From NCBI RefSeq assembly GCF_013371495.1, contig NZ_JABWTA010000001.1:2873630-2937629 (forward strand): a DNA stretch of 64,000 nt, read 5' to 3'. Shown piece after piece: positions 35,795 to 44,992 of this stretch (positions within the stretch are counted from its first letter, which is position 1; every line of letters begins with the position of its first letter). Source of the DNA: Altererythrobacter lutimaris (GTDB lineage: Bacteria; Pseudomonadota; Alphaproteobacteria; Sphingomonadales; Sphingomonadaceae). The position numbers and the translations under genes were made by a program. A model generated the notes under the pieces. It saw only the letters and a list, made by a program, of their open reading frames with translations, searched no databases and was not told the DNA's origin.

Positions 35795-37496
35795 TCGCAG
35801 GCTTTGAACGTCCGCTTGACATAACCCAGACAGCGAGATTGGCTGCCACCAGCAGTCCCATCAAAATCATCAGCAATCCGGACGCGCCGCCGCCGCTCGC
35901 AAGCCCAAGGGGCGAGAATATCAGATAGAGTGCCACTACGCCCGACAGCAAAGTGAAGGCAGTCGGACGCCCAAAGCGCCAAGGGGTCATGTCGACCTCG
36001 TGGCGGTTGGTCGGCGCATAAGGAACTTCGCGCGGCTTCCACCGACCCACGACGAGCATGATGCCGACTTCGATAACGAACAGGATCGCGTATTGGTGAA
36101 TGAAGTGCAGCGTCACGACATCGTCGAACACGAAGCGCAGCAAGCCATATGCGGTGACATGGAAAATGATGACGAGCTTTGCGCCCAAAGCGGGCACGCG
36201 CGCCGTGAACAGACCCATGATCACGATCACGACAGTGGGGATGTTGTAAAACCCGGTAAAGATGCGCACCACTTGCCACAGCCCTTCCTCAGCGAAGTAG
36301 AGCATGGGCGCTGCAGCGAATGAGAACAGCGCAATTACGACGCTAGCGATCTTGGCCACCCGCACCAGATGCGCATCGCTCGCCGACTTGCGCGATGGCG
36401 CATAGATATCGAGCGTGAATAATGTCGCGGCGCTGTTGAGCAGCGAGTTGAACGAGCTGAAGACTGCTCCCAGCAGGACGGCGAGGAAAAGACCGCCCAG
36501 ATAGGCAGGCAAGAGGTCTGAAACGAGCCTTGGATAGGCTTCATCGATTGAAGCAAAGTTCGGCCCATAGAGATGAAAGGCGATCACACCCGGGATCATC
36601 ATCATGAACGGCACCATGATCTTGAAGAAGCCAGAGGCAAGCACGCCCTTTTGCCCTTCGGCAAGTGATTGCGCGCCCAAGGTGCGCTGGATCACATATT
36701 GGTTAGTGCACCAGTAAAAGAGGTTAGCGAAAATCATGCCGGTGAAGATCGTGCCGAACGGGGTCGGGTCATTGCTCGATCCGATCGCGTTTAGTTTCTC
36801 CGGATGATCGCTAGTGAGGCGCGAAAGGCCGTCCGCAAAGCTGCCATCGCCTAGCGCAATAAGCCCCAGGATCGGGACGAGCAGGCCGATAAAGAGCAGC
36901 CCGACTCCGTTCAGAGTGTCAGATACTGCTACAGCTCTTAGGCCCCCGAACACCGCGTAGGCCGCGCCTGTTATTCCGATCACGATGACGGTTAGGACCA
37001 AGGCCGGAAATAGCTCCAGACCGGTCATCTCAGGCACATCGAAGAACTGCATGACTGCGAGCGAGCCTGAATAAAGCACGCTTGGAATAGTCACGAGACC
37101 GTATCCAAGCATGAACAGCAGCACGGACATCCGTCTGACAGTCGGATCGAAGCGTTCAGCCAGAAATTCAGGCAGTGTCGTAAAAGCGCCTGCGAGGTAT
37201 CGCGGCAGGAACAGGAAGGCCATGGCAACAGTCGCAATCGCTGCTGTCACTTCCCACGCCATGCTGGAAAGGTTGTACCCATAGGCTGAGCCGTTCAGCC
37301 CAATGAGCTGCTCAGCCGAAAGGTTTGTCAGGAGCAGCGATCCCGCGATGAAGCCAGCCGTAAGCCCGCGCCCAGCAAGGAAGTAGCCTTCGCGCGTTTC
37401 AACCGAGCCGCGTGTCTTGCGCCAGCTGATCCAGGCAATCAGCGCCATCACCAGCACGCATGTAACGAATGTAAATCCGAGCGAAGAGACCATCAT
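35787..37496 (-). CDS. Sodium:solute symporter (SSS/SLC5 family), probable sugar transporter
   Basis: 569 residues with about 14 hydrophobic helices. The N-terminus has the SSS pattern REGYFLAGRGLTAGFIAGSLLLTNLSAEQLIGLNGSAY in pieces; its NLSAEQLIG helix is the sodium-site helix of the sodium/glucose subgroup (vSGLT-like). Imports a sugar or polyol with Na+ across the inner membrane. It starts 56 bp after the MFS transporter stop on the same strand, so both may come from one transcript controlled by the LacI-type regulator. Confidence 0.88.
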   Translation of the reverse strand: MMVSSLGFTFVTCVLVMALIAWISWRKTRGSVETREGYFLAGRGLTAGFIAGSLLLTNLSAEQLIGLNGSAYGYNLSSMAWEVTAAIATVAMAFLFLPRYLAGAFTTLPEFLAERFDPTVRRMSVLLFMLGYGLVTIPSVLYSGSLAVMQFFDVPEMTGLELFPALVLTVIVIGITGAAYAVFGGLRAVAVSDTLNGVGLLFIGLLVPILGLIALGDGSFADGLSRLTSDHPEKLNAIGSSNDPTPFGTIFTGMIFANLFYWCTNQYVIQRTLGAQSLAEGQKGVLASGFFKIMVPFMMMIPGVIAFHLYGPNFASIDEAYPRLVSDLLPAYLGGLFLAVLLGAVFSSFNSLLNSAATLFTLDIYAPSRKSASDAHLVRVAKIASVVIALFSFAAAPMLYFAEEGLWQVVRIFTGFYNIPTVVIVIMGLFTARVPALGAKLVIIFHVTAYGLLRFVFDDVVTLHFIHQYAILFVIEVGIMLVVGRWKPREVPYAPTNRHEVDMTPWRFGRPTAFTLLSGVVALYLIFSPLGLASGGGASGLLMILMGLLVAANLAVWVMSSGRSKPAIS

Positions 37497-37552
37497 CGAA
37501 GCGTTAGCGCAGACTTCCCGTCATGCCTATCGCAATGACTTCTCGCCAGTTC

Positions 37553-39100
37553 CTATTCGCTGGCTTCGGACAGCGAAACTTCATCAGTCACGCGCAACAT
37601 CGCAAGCGCGGCTATGACCAACGTCCCAGCAGCAAATGCCATCGTCCAGATCGGTTCTCCTGGGAAGAACCAGTTCATGATCTGGCCCATGACCGTGGCG
37701 ACAAGCAATTGCGGAACGACGATGAAGACATTGAAGAGGCCCATGTAGATGCCAAGCTTTGCTTGCGGCAGGCTGCTCGCGAGGATCGCATAAGGCATGG
37801 CGAGGATGCTCGCCCAAGCGATGCCGATGCCGATTTCCGAGATCAGCAGCAATTGCGGATCACGGATGGCAAAGAAACTAGCAAAGCCGGCTGCACCGCA
37901 CAGCAAGCCGACTATATGCGTCTTTGCTTTGCCAAGCCGGCTCGCCAGAAGTGGCAAGAGCGTGAGAGCGGCAACTGCGGCAACGCCGTTATAGGTTGCG
38001 AACAGCCAGCCCACCCAGTTTGCGCCTTCATTGTAGGCGGCACTCGCAGTGTCGGTGCTGCCATAGACATATTGCGTCACCACGGGTGTTGTATTGATCC
38101 ACATGATGAAAAGCGCGGACCAGCTGAAGAACTGAACAACCGCGAGTTTCTTCATGATGTCTGGCATGCCTGAGAAGTCTCCGACGATGCTCGTCAACAT
38201 CCCGGTCGTGTTCCCTTGTTTGGCGAGGGAGATCGCGATGGCACTCATAACACCATAAGCGACAAGTAAGCCGCCAAGCAGGTAGACTTCCTTTTCCAGC
38301 CCGAAAGAAGCGACAAGCAAAATGACGCCGAGCCCGGCGGTGATCCAGACCCCACAGCTAAGATAGGTCTTGGAAGCAAGTGCGCGAACGGTGTGCGTAC
38401 CATCGCCGTCTTCGTCCCCGGCACCAAATGCTAGCATCTCTTCCGGCGAATATTCGGACGTTGTGATCACAGTCCAAAGCACAGCCAGAAACAGTGCCGC
38501 GCCGCCGATCCAGAAGCTGTAGCGGACTGTGTCTGGAATGCCGCCATCTGCTGCGACATTGGCGACACCCATTTGTGTCATGATCCATGGAATGATCGAC
38601 CCCATGACTGCGCCAGCGCCAATGAAAGCTGTTTGCACTGCATAGCCTGACGTGTGCTGGTCCTTGCGCAGCATGTCGCCGACAAAGGCGCGGAATGGCT
38701 CCATCGAGATGTTGAGGCTTGCATCGAGAACCCAGAGCAGAATCGCGGCCATGATGAGCACTTCGGAAAGTGGCATCAGGAACAGCGAGAGTGCTGCCAG
38801 AACTGCTCCAAGCAGGAAGTAAGGGCGGCGGCGACCCAGTTTCCCAAGCCATGTCTTATCGGACAAGTGCCCGATGATCGGCTGGACAAGCAAGCCAGTG
38901 AGCGGGGCTGCCACCCAGAGGGCAGGCAAATCATCAATCGCGCTTCCAAGCGATTGGAAGACCCGGCTCATATTAGCGTTTTGAAGCGCAAAGCCGATCT
39001 GGATTCCGAAGAAGCCGAAGCTGATATTCCAGAGCCCCCAAAAGCCTTGAATAGGCTTTTCACGGAGCGTGGCTTGCGGCGCTGTCGCGACTTGATCCAT
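37553..39100 (-). CDS. MFS sugar transporter, maltose/oligosaccharide type (SLC45/MalY-like)
   Basis: 515 residues with 12 hydrophobic helices. The N-terminus WNISFGFFGIQIGFALQNANMSRVFQSLG and the loop GHLSDKTWLGKLGRRRPYFLLGA (both shown in part) are typical of the sucrose/maltose MFS group found in Caulobacter and xanthomonad maltose loci. It would move maltose or short maltodextrins produced in the periplasm into the cytosol. It lies head-to-tail behind the LacI gene (147 bp gap), opposite the TonB receptor operon. Confidence 0.87.
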   Translation of the reverse strand: MDQVATAPQATLREKPIQGFWGLWNISFGFFGIQIGFALQNANMSRVFQSLGSAIDDLPALWVAAPLTGLLVQPIIGHLSDKTWLGKLGRRRPYFLLGAVLAALSLFLMPLSEVLIMAAILLWVLDASLNISMEPFRAFVGDMLRKDQHTSGYAVQTAFIGAGAVMGSIIPWIMTQMGVANVAADGGIPDTVRYSFWIGGAALFLAVLWTVITTSEYSPEEMLAFGAGDEDGDGTHTVRALASKTYLSCGVWITAGLGVILLVASFGLEKEVYLLGGLLVAYGVMSAIAISLAKQGNTTGMLTSIVGDFSGMPDIMKKLAVVQFFSWSALFIMWINTTPVVTQYVYGSTDTASAAYNEGANWVGWLFATYNGVAAVAALTLLPLLASRLGKAKTHIVGLLCGAAGFASFFAIRDPQLLLISEIGIGIAWASILAMPYAILASSLPQAKLGIYMGLFNVFIVVPQLLVATVMGQIMNWFFPGEPIWTMAFAAGTLVIAALAMLRVTDEVSLSEASE

Positions 39101-39206
39101 GTTCTGCGTCCCCTCCCGATGGAACGTATCTCAGTCGGGCTGGACTATGGTCAATGCTCACGACTGTTAGATGTTGGCTGGCACGAAAGCGCGTGTGCGA
39201 CAAGAC

Positions 39207-39218
39207 ACATACGAATGC
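39207..39218. promoter_or_regulatory. Candidate LacI-type operator upstream of the MFS transporter
   Basis: ACATACGAATGC lies 106 bp upstream of the MFS start. It matches GTATACGTATGC in front of the TonB receptor at 9 of 12 positions, and both approximate the palindrome GCATACGTATGC. Confidence 0.35.
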
Positions 39219-39247
39219 GATCCACTGCCTCCGCCGACTTAAGACGG

Positions 39248-40285
39248 TCAGCTTTTCGCGGTGCTCCCTCGTACGATGAGCTGCGTCGGGAGACGTCGGG
39301 GCGGTGATGCCTCGCCTTTAATCTGTGCTTGCAGCAGCTCCACGAGACCTTCACCGGCCCCTTTGATGTCTTGCATCACTGTGGTTAGCGCAGGCGTTGT
39401 AAGACTTGCGGCGGGAATATCGTCAAAACCCATCACTGCGACGTCCCTTGGCACTTTGAGCCCTGCTTCGGAAAGCGCGCGCATTGCCCCGATTGCAATC
39501 AGATCGCTGGCCGCGAATATGGCGTCAAATGGCTTGCCGCTGGCAATGAGACGCTTTGCCGCATCATAGCCTGATGCTTCCGATGTAATGGCTTCGACCT
39601 GCAGCTCTGGATCAACTGCAACTTCTGCCTCTTCCATCGCCTGACACAGCCCTCGATATCGCGCCGCAAGCTCAGGACAGCTCTCGCTTGTATCGCCAAG
39701 GAATGCGATTTTCTCACGGCCTGTCGACAGGAGATGCTCGCCAGCGATGCGGCCCGCGCCGATATTGTCCGAGCCGATCGTCGCGCCGCTATCGTCGAAG
39801 CTCACTGAGCCCCAGCGTGCGAAAATCGTCCCTTGCTCGCGCAGCTGGGTGAGCCGTTCTTCATATTGCTGGTAATCCCCATAGCCGAGCAGAATCAGGC
39901 CATCGGCTCTATGGCTATCCTGATATTGCACGTGCCAGTCATCTTCCATTTTCTGGAATGAGATCAGCAGATCCAGCCCGCGATTAGCACAAGCGCGTGT
40001 GATCGACCCCAGCATCGCAAGAAAGAACGGGTTGATCATGCTGTCATCGGTTGTCGGATCTTCGAAAAACAGCAAGGCGATTGTATTAGAGCGTTGACTG
40101 CGAAGAGAGGATGCGTTCTTGTCGACCGTATATTTGAGATCTCGCGCTATCTGCTCAATTTTGGCTCTGGTCTGCGCTGAAACCGATTTATCTCCACGCA
40201 AGGCGCGGCTCACCGTGGGTTGCGACACCCCGGCCAAATAGGCGATATCAAAGCTGGTTGGACGACCTGTTGGCTTGCGTCCCAC
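39248..40285 (-). CDS. LacI-family transcriptional regulator of the maltodextrin locus
   Basis: 345 residues. The N-terminal HTH (TSFDIAYLAGVSQPTVSRALRG, split by the conserved VSQPTVSRAL core) lies near residues 10-33, followed by the hinge (YTVDKNASSLRSQRSNTIAL) and a periplasmic-binding-protein-like effector domain (DGLILLGYGDYQQY; FDAIFAASDLIAIGAMRAL; VAVMGFDDIPAA). It lies between the transporter genes and the divergent TonB receptor operon, as MalI does in Caulobacter, and would repress both until maltose or a derivative binds. Confidence 0.9.
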   Translation of the reverse strand: MGRKPTGRPTSFDIAYLAGVSQPTVSRALRGDKSVSAQTRAKIEQIARDLKYTVDKNASSLRSQRSNTIALLFFEDPTTDDSMINPFFLAMLGSITRACANRGLDLLISFQKMEDDWHVQYQDSHRADGLILLGYGDYQQYEERLTQLREQGTIFARWGSVSFDDSGATIGSDNIGAGRIAGEHLLSTGREKIAFLGDTSESCPELAARYRGLCQAMEEAEVAVDPELQVEAITSEASGYDAAKRLIASGKPFDAIFAASDLIAIGAMRALSEAGLKVPRDVAVMGFDDIPAASLTTPALTTVMQDIKGAGEGLVELLQAQIKGEASPPRRLPTQLIVRGSTAKS

Positions 40286-40432
40286 ACCTCTCTCCAGTCC
40301 CGGCTGCTCCCATCCAAGCCAGTGGGCAAGAGACTAGGTTGCACGGAGGGATTTGGCAAACTGCAGTTCGCATCTCGGGGCCGATCTGCATTGTCACATT
40401 GCTGCAACAATCGCTGCCACGCGCTAGAGAAC

Positions 40433-40444
40433 GTATACGTATGC
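40433..40444. promoter_or_regulatory. Candidate LacI-type operator upstream of the MalA-like receptor
   Basis: GTATACGTATGC contains the perfect palindromes ACGTATACGT (from 40431) and ATACGTAT. It lies 138 bp upstream of the receptor start and 148 bp upstream of the divergent lacI-type gene. LacI-family operators are commonly A/T-flanked CG-centred palindromes of this type. Confidence 0.5.
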
Positions 40445-40581
40445 TATCTTCCAACTGACCTGATTCCGCACCTATGCATGAGGGTGACTGGCGACCAAAC
40501 GGTTTGTCTGGTCGGGACTGGAACACCGCTTCGAAGGGCGCAGGGGCGCGATAATCCGAAGTGCAGGGAGAGGAAATTTAG

Positions 40582-43326
40582 ATGGCTATTCGTAGCACGC
40601 TTGCGGGCGGCATCAGCGCAACCGCATTTTCAATCGCGATGGTTGCTGCGGCACCTCAGGCCGCTTTGGCTCAAGACGCTGAGGCAGCAGCTGAAGACAC
40701 AGAAGCAAACGAAGACGATGGCGATGTCATCATCGTCAGCGGTTTCCGTCAGGCTCTAGAAACCGCCGTCGCTGAGAAGCGTCTGAGCGATCAGATCCTT
40801 GAATCGGTTACTGCTGAAGATATCGGCAAGCTGCCTGACGACTCAATCGGCGAATCGATTGCGCGTTTGCCTGGTGTGACGTCGCAGCGCCTCAATGGCC
40901 GTGCCAATGTAATCGCCATTCGCGGCCTTGGCCCCGACTTCTCGCAGACTTTGTTGAACGGTCGCGAGCAGACGTCAACTGGTGACAACCGTGCCGTCGA
41001 ATTCGACCAGTATCCATCGGAAATTGTGAACCAGGTCGTGGTCTACAAGAGTCCGACTGCTGATCTCGTCGGTCAGGGTCTCGTCGGCACCATCGATGTG
41101 CGCACGATCCGTCCGCTCGAGGCTGGAGAGCAAGTTATCGCGATCGGCGCGAAGGGTTCTTATGCTGATCTTGGTGCGCTTAACGCAGGCTCGAAGGAAT
41201 TCGGTTATCGCGTGAACGCGACCTATGTCGATCAATTCGCGGACGACACTCTGGGTCTAGCGCTTGCAGCGGCTTACACTGATGAGCCTTACCAGCTGCA
41301 GGAATTCAACGCCTGGGGTTACGCAGGTGACGGATCGGCTGGCAATCCCTTTGTCATCGGCGGCAATAAAAGCTTCGTGACCTCAACGCAGCTAAAGCGC
41401 TTCGGAGTCAACGGCACGCTGCAATATCAGGCGTCGCCTAATCTTGTCGCGACTATTGACGCTTTCTACTCCGATTTTGACGATGATAGCCTTAAACGCG
41501 GTATCGAGCTTCCGCTGGGCTTCGGGGCTTTCGGCACGCAGTTTGATCCTTCGACGGCGTCGACCGTTGATACTGAATTCGGTCTCTTTGCTACGGAAGG
41601 CACCTTCACCAATGTCGAAGGCGTAGTCCGAAACGACATTTTCCAGCGCAAGGCCGAGCTCTACTCAGGTGGCTTCAACCTTGATTACCAAGGCGATGAT
41701 GGCTGGAGTGCCTTCTTCGATTTTGGCTATTCAAGCACAGACCGCAACGAGCTGAGCATCGAGAGCTATTCAGGCACTGGCTACAATGTTGGTGTTGGGG
41801 CAACGGACACGATCCAGTTCTTCTCCGATACTTCGGGTACAAGCTTCTCGCCAACGCTGGATTATTCCGATCCGAGCCTGATTGTACTTACCGACCCGCT
41901 GGGTTGGGGCGGCAGTCGTGTCCAGGCCGGTTATTACAACAACCGGATCCTTGAGGACGAATTGATGCAATGGCGTGTCGGAGTCGGCAAGGAAATGGAC
42001 GGCTTCATCAAGGAAGCAAAGATCGGTTTCGCATATACCAATCGGGACAAGAGCCTCACGCCTGATGAGTTCTTCGTGGTACCGGCAAATGGAGCCACCG
42101 AAGTACCGATCCCACAGGAGTTTCTGTTGCGTTCGACCGACCTTGGCTACTTGGGTCTTGGTCCGATTGTTAGCTATGATGCCCGCGATGTTATCGCAGC
42201 TGGCGTATTGGAGCTTCAGCCGAATCTCTCAAACGATATTCCAGCAAAAGCGTACAGCATCTCTGAGGACTTGCTTACCGCATATTTCCAGCTCGATCTT
42301 GAGAAGGATTTGGCGGGTGGTGTGTTCACCGGCAACATTGGTGTGCAGGCGGTCCATACTGATCAGAGCTCTTCTGGGATCGCCTTTGCGGATGGTCAGC
42401 AGGTTGATGTGACGCTGGGCGATGATTTCTGGGATATCTTGCCGAGCGCCAACCTGTCCCTGAGGCTTGATAGTGACTGGGTGATTCGTTTGGCGGCGTC
42501 GCGCCAGATCCAACGCCCGCAACTGGATGACCTTCGCGCGGCCATTTCATACGGTATCAACAATAATGTGGCTGAAAGCCCAACGGGTCTCGCGCCATTC
42601 ATTAGCGGCGGAGGCGGCAACCCGTTGCTCCGCCCGTATCGCGCTAATGCCGTCGACTTCAACGTTGAAAAGTACTTTGCAGGTGGAGCGGGCGTTGTCG
42701 CAGTTCAGCTGTTTTACAAGGATTTGGTCAGCTACATTGATGGTTCAAGGACCATTTTCGACTACGAGGGGCTTCCGACACCTGCTGGTCAAACTCCTGC
42801 GACTACAATCGGCTTCCTCGACTCCGAAGTGAACACCGGTGGTGGCGATTTCTACGGAGCAGAGCTCTCGGCAACGGTACCGTTTGACGCGTTTATTCCT
42901 GCACTTGAAGGCTTCGGTGCAACCGGTGGTGTTGGATACACAAAGTCGAAAATCGAAGATGCCAACGGAAATGAAGACGTCATTCCCGGTTACTCGAAGT
43001 GGGTTGCCAATGGCACGCTCTATTACGAGCGTGGCGGGTTCAACGCGCGCGGTAGTGTCCGCTATCGTTCTGAATTCCTGGCTGATTTCACAGGCTTTGG
43101 CGGTAACATCACTCGCCGTCTCGCCCGTGCCGAAACGATTGTTGATGCGCAAATCGGCTACGACTTCGAAAGCGGGCCGCTCGATGGTCTATCCCTCTAC
43201 ATCCAGGGGCAGAACCTGACGAACGCACCGTTTGTGTCGCAGTTCGATGTGCCAGTGCGCGAAGCAGTGATCGACAACCAGGAATATGGTCGCCGGTTCC
43301 TCGCTGGCTTCACTTACCGGTTCTAA
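40582..43326 (+). CDS. TonB-dependent receptor of the MalA-like (Xanthomonas/Caulobacter) family
   Basis: 914 residues. The signal peptide ends at AALAQ/DAEA near residue 31, and GGAGAGGAAA precedes the ATG. An acidic linker and the TonB box (DVIIVSGFRQALETAVAEKR) lead to the plug: ESVTAEDIGKLPDDSIGESIARLPGV, IAIRGLGPDF and VYKSPTADLVGQGLVGTIDV (shown in part). This signature defines the Xanthomonas/Caulobacter receptor group that includes the maltose transporter MalA. The barrel ends in the aromatic GFTYRF. It heads a locus with GH13, GH97 and maltose-type regulators, so maltodextrins are the likely ligand. A strong hairpin follows its stop. Confidence 0.92.
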   Translation: MAIRSTLAGGISATAFSIAMVAAAPQAALAQDAEAAAEDTEANEDDGDVIIVSGFRQALETAVAEKRLSDQILESVTAEDIGKLPDDSIGESIARLPGVTSQRLNGRANVIAIRGLGPDFSQTLLNGREQTSTGDNRAVEFDQYPSEIVNQVVVYKSPTADLVGQGLVGTIDVRTIRPLEAGEQVIAIGAKGSYADLGALNAGSKEFGYRVNATYVDQFADDTLGLALAAAYTDEPYQLQEFNAWGYAGDGSAGNPFVIGGNKSFVTSTQLKRFGVNGTLQYQASPNLVATIDAFYSDFDDDSLKRGIELPLGFGAFGTQFDPSTASTVDTEFGLFATEGTFTNVEGVVRNDIFQRKAELYSGGFNLDYQGDDGWSAFFDFGYSSTDRNELSIESYSGTGYNVGVGATDTIQFFSDTSGTSFSPTLDYSDPSLIVLTDPLGWGGSRVQAGYYNNRILEDELMQWRVGVGKEMDGFIKEAKIGFAYTNRDKSLTPDEFFVVPANGATEVPIPQEFLLRSTDLGYLGLGPIVSYDARDVIAAGVLELQPNLSNDIPAKAYSISEDLLTAYFQLDLEKDLAGGVFTGNIGVQAVHTDQSSSGIAFADGQQVDVTLGDDFWDILPSANLSLRLDSDWVIRLAASRQIQRPQLDDLRAAISYGINNNVAESPTGLAPFISGGGGNPLLRPYRANAVDFNVEKYFAGGAGVVAVQLFYKDLVSYIDGSRTIFDYEGLPTPAGQTPATTIGFLDSEVNTGGGDFYGAELSATVPFDAFIPALEGFGATGGVGYTKSKIEDANGNEDVIPGYSKWVANGTLYYERGGFNARGSVRYRSEFLADFTGFGGNITRRLARAETIVDAQIGYDFESGPLDGLSLYIQGQNLTNAPFVSQFDVPVREAVIDNQEYGRRFLAGFTYRF

Positions 43327-43351
43327 GGACCGGCTTGGATGAGCTCCCTGA

Positions 43352-43388
43352 AGCTGGCGGAACGCTTAGTAATGACGTTCCGCCAGCT
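43352..43388 (+). terminator. Strong 13-bp stem hairpin between receptor and halogenase genes
   Basis: AGCTGGCGGAACG and CGTTCCGCCAGCT are perfectly complementary, with an 11-base loop, 25 bp after the receptor stop and 86 bp before the halogenase start. No T run follows directly (GACGAGGGCTCCCGTTTTG). It probably acts as a partial terminator or an mRNA-stabilising element, giving more receptor than downstream enzymes. Confidence 0.65.
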
Positions 43389-43474
43389 GACGAGGGCTCC
43401 CGTTTTGTGTCTTGAGGACGCAGCACCTGAATCGCAGTATGCAGTGGAGCATGCAGCCATGAAGGTCAGAGCAA

Positions 43475-44992
43475 ATGGACGAGAAAGCACCTCTTGATAT
43501 CGTGATCGCAGGCGGCGGGACCGCTGGATGGATTGCGGCGGCAACGCTCGCGCGCTTTTCTCCGCTGGGCACGCGTATCCAGCTTGTTGAAAGCGATGCG
43601 CTCGGCACGGTCGGCGTTGGCGAAGCCACTATTCCGCAGATCCATTTGCTCAACCGCGCTTTGGGTATCAACGAAGCGGAATTCCTCTTCGAAACCAAAG
43701 GCACCTTCAAGCTCGGCATCGCTTTCGATGGCTGGCGTGAAGAGGGGCACAGCTACATGCATGCGTTTGGCCACATCGGCCGTGCTGCGGGCTTGCTGCC
43801 GTTTCATCATTACTGGCTGCGTGGCAAGAAACTCGGCATTGCGCACGATCTTTCCCGTTACTCGTTGAACGAGCTTGCCGGGCGTGCTGGCAAGATTCAG
43901 CGCGGGCAGCGCACTCCGGAAGTTCCCGAGATGCCTTACGCCTACCATTTCGATGCCGGGCTCTATGCCGCATTCCTTCGGCGCTATGCGGAGGAGCTGG
44001 GCGTCACTCGCCATGAGGGGCTGATCGCGTCCGTTGAACGCAATGCGGATAGCGGCGATATCTCAGCGCTCTTGCTTGAGGACGGGCGCCGGATCGACGG
44101 CGGCTTCTTCATCGATTGTACGGGTTTTCGCCGGCTGCTGATCGGCGGCGCGCTCGACGTGCCATACACTGACTGGTCGCACCTCTTGCCTTGCGATCGT
44201 GCGGCAGCCGTGCCGTGCAGCACTGCTGGTGACTTTACGCCTTACACTCGCTCGATTGCGCGCGAAGCGGGTTGGCAGTGGCGCATTCCGCTCCAGCATC
44301 GGATCGGCAATGGATACGTCTTTTCCTCAGCGCATTTGAGCGAGGAGAAAGCGTGCGAGACGCTGCTCGCCAACCTCGATGGCAGGCCGCAGGGCGATCC
44401 TCGGATCCTCAAATTTACGACCGGCACTTCCGCGCGTCACTGGGAACGCAATTGCTTGGCCGTGGGGCTTGCCGCAGGTTTCATGGAGCCGCTGGAGAGC
44501 ACATCGATCCATTTGATCCAGAGCGCGATCAGCCGTTTCCTGACCGTTTTGCCATCAGGCAGCGGCGATCCCGCAATCATCGACTGGTTTAACTCGCAAG
44601 CTGAGTTTGAGTGGTCGCGGATCCGCGATTTCCTGATCCTCCACTATGTTGCCAATGGCCGCGAGGGCCAGCCCTTCTGGGATGACTTTCGCGCATTGGA
44701 ACTGCCTGACACTTTACAGGCGAAGCTCGATCAATGGCGCTCGGCGGGCCACATCCATCGCGAGCACGAAGAACTGTTTACGGAAGTGGGTTGGTTCCAA
44801 GTTCTCGTCGGACAAGGCGTTGAAGCGATCGGATATAATCCGAGTGCTGACGCGATGTCTGAAGCTGATTTGCAAGTCATGCTCGACCAGGTCGAAAGCG
44901 GTTTTGCTGCTGAAGTCCAGCAAATGCCTGAGCACGCGCCATTCCTCAAAGCCTTCATGATGCAACACATTAAACCCGGAGTATCCGCATGA
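43475..44992 (+). CDS. Flavin-dependent (tryptophan-type) halogenase family protein 1
   Basis: 505 residues. FAD-binding motif GGGTAGW (residues 13-19), GVGEATIPQ flavin loop, catalytic Lys79 (GTFKLGI) at exactly the family position, WQWRIP (the WxWxIP motif that separates halogenases from monooxygenases), and the acid Glu341 in EPLESTS. The hallmark residues are therefore intact. FADH2 would have to come from a flavin reductase, not present in the window. Such genes are common next to Xanthomonas/Caulobacter-type TonB receptors, where their natural substrate is unsettled; free tryptophan is not assured. It is coupled to the GH13 lipoprotein gene by ATGA. Confidence 0.87.
   Translation: MDEKAPLDIVIAGGGTAGWIAAATLARFSPLGTRIQLVESDALGTVGVGEATIPQIHLLNRALGINEAEFLFETKGTFKLGIAFDGWREEGHSYMHAFGHIGRAAGLLPFHHYWLRGKKLGIAHDLSRYSLNELAGRAGKIQRGQRTPEVPEMPYAYHFDAGLYAAFLRRYAEELGVTRHEGLIASVERNADSGDISALLLEDGRRIDGGFFIDCTGFRRLLIGGALDVPYTDWSHLLPCDRAAAVPCSTAGDFTPYTRSIAREAGWQWRIPLQHRIGNGYVFSSAHLSEEKACETLLANLDGRPQGDPRILKFTTGTSARHWERNCLAVGLAAGFMEPLESTSIHLIQSAISRFLTVLPSGSGDPAIIDWFNSQAEFEWSRIRDFLILHYVANGREGQPFWDDFRALELPDTLQAKLDQWRSAGHIHREHEELFTEVGWFQVLVGQGVEAIGYNPSADAMSEADLQVMLDQVESGFAAEVQQMPEHAPFLKAFMMQHIKPGVSA

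Noticed and set aside
37523..38173. 216-codon plus-strand frame opposite the MFS transporter
   Set aside because: Antisense shadow of a 12-helix transporter; highly charged translation with no motif.
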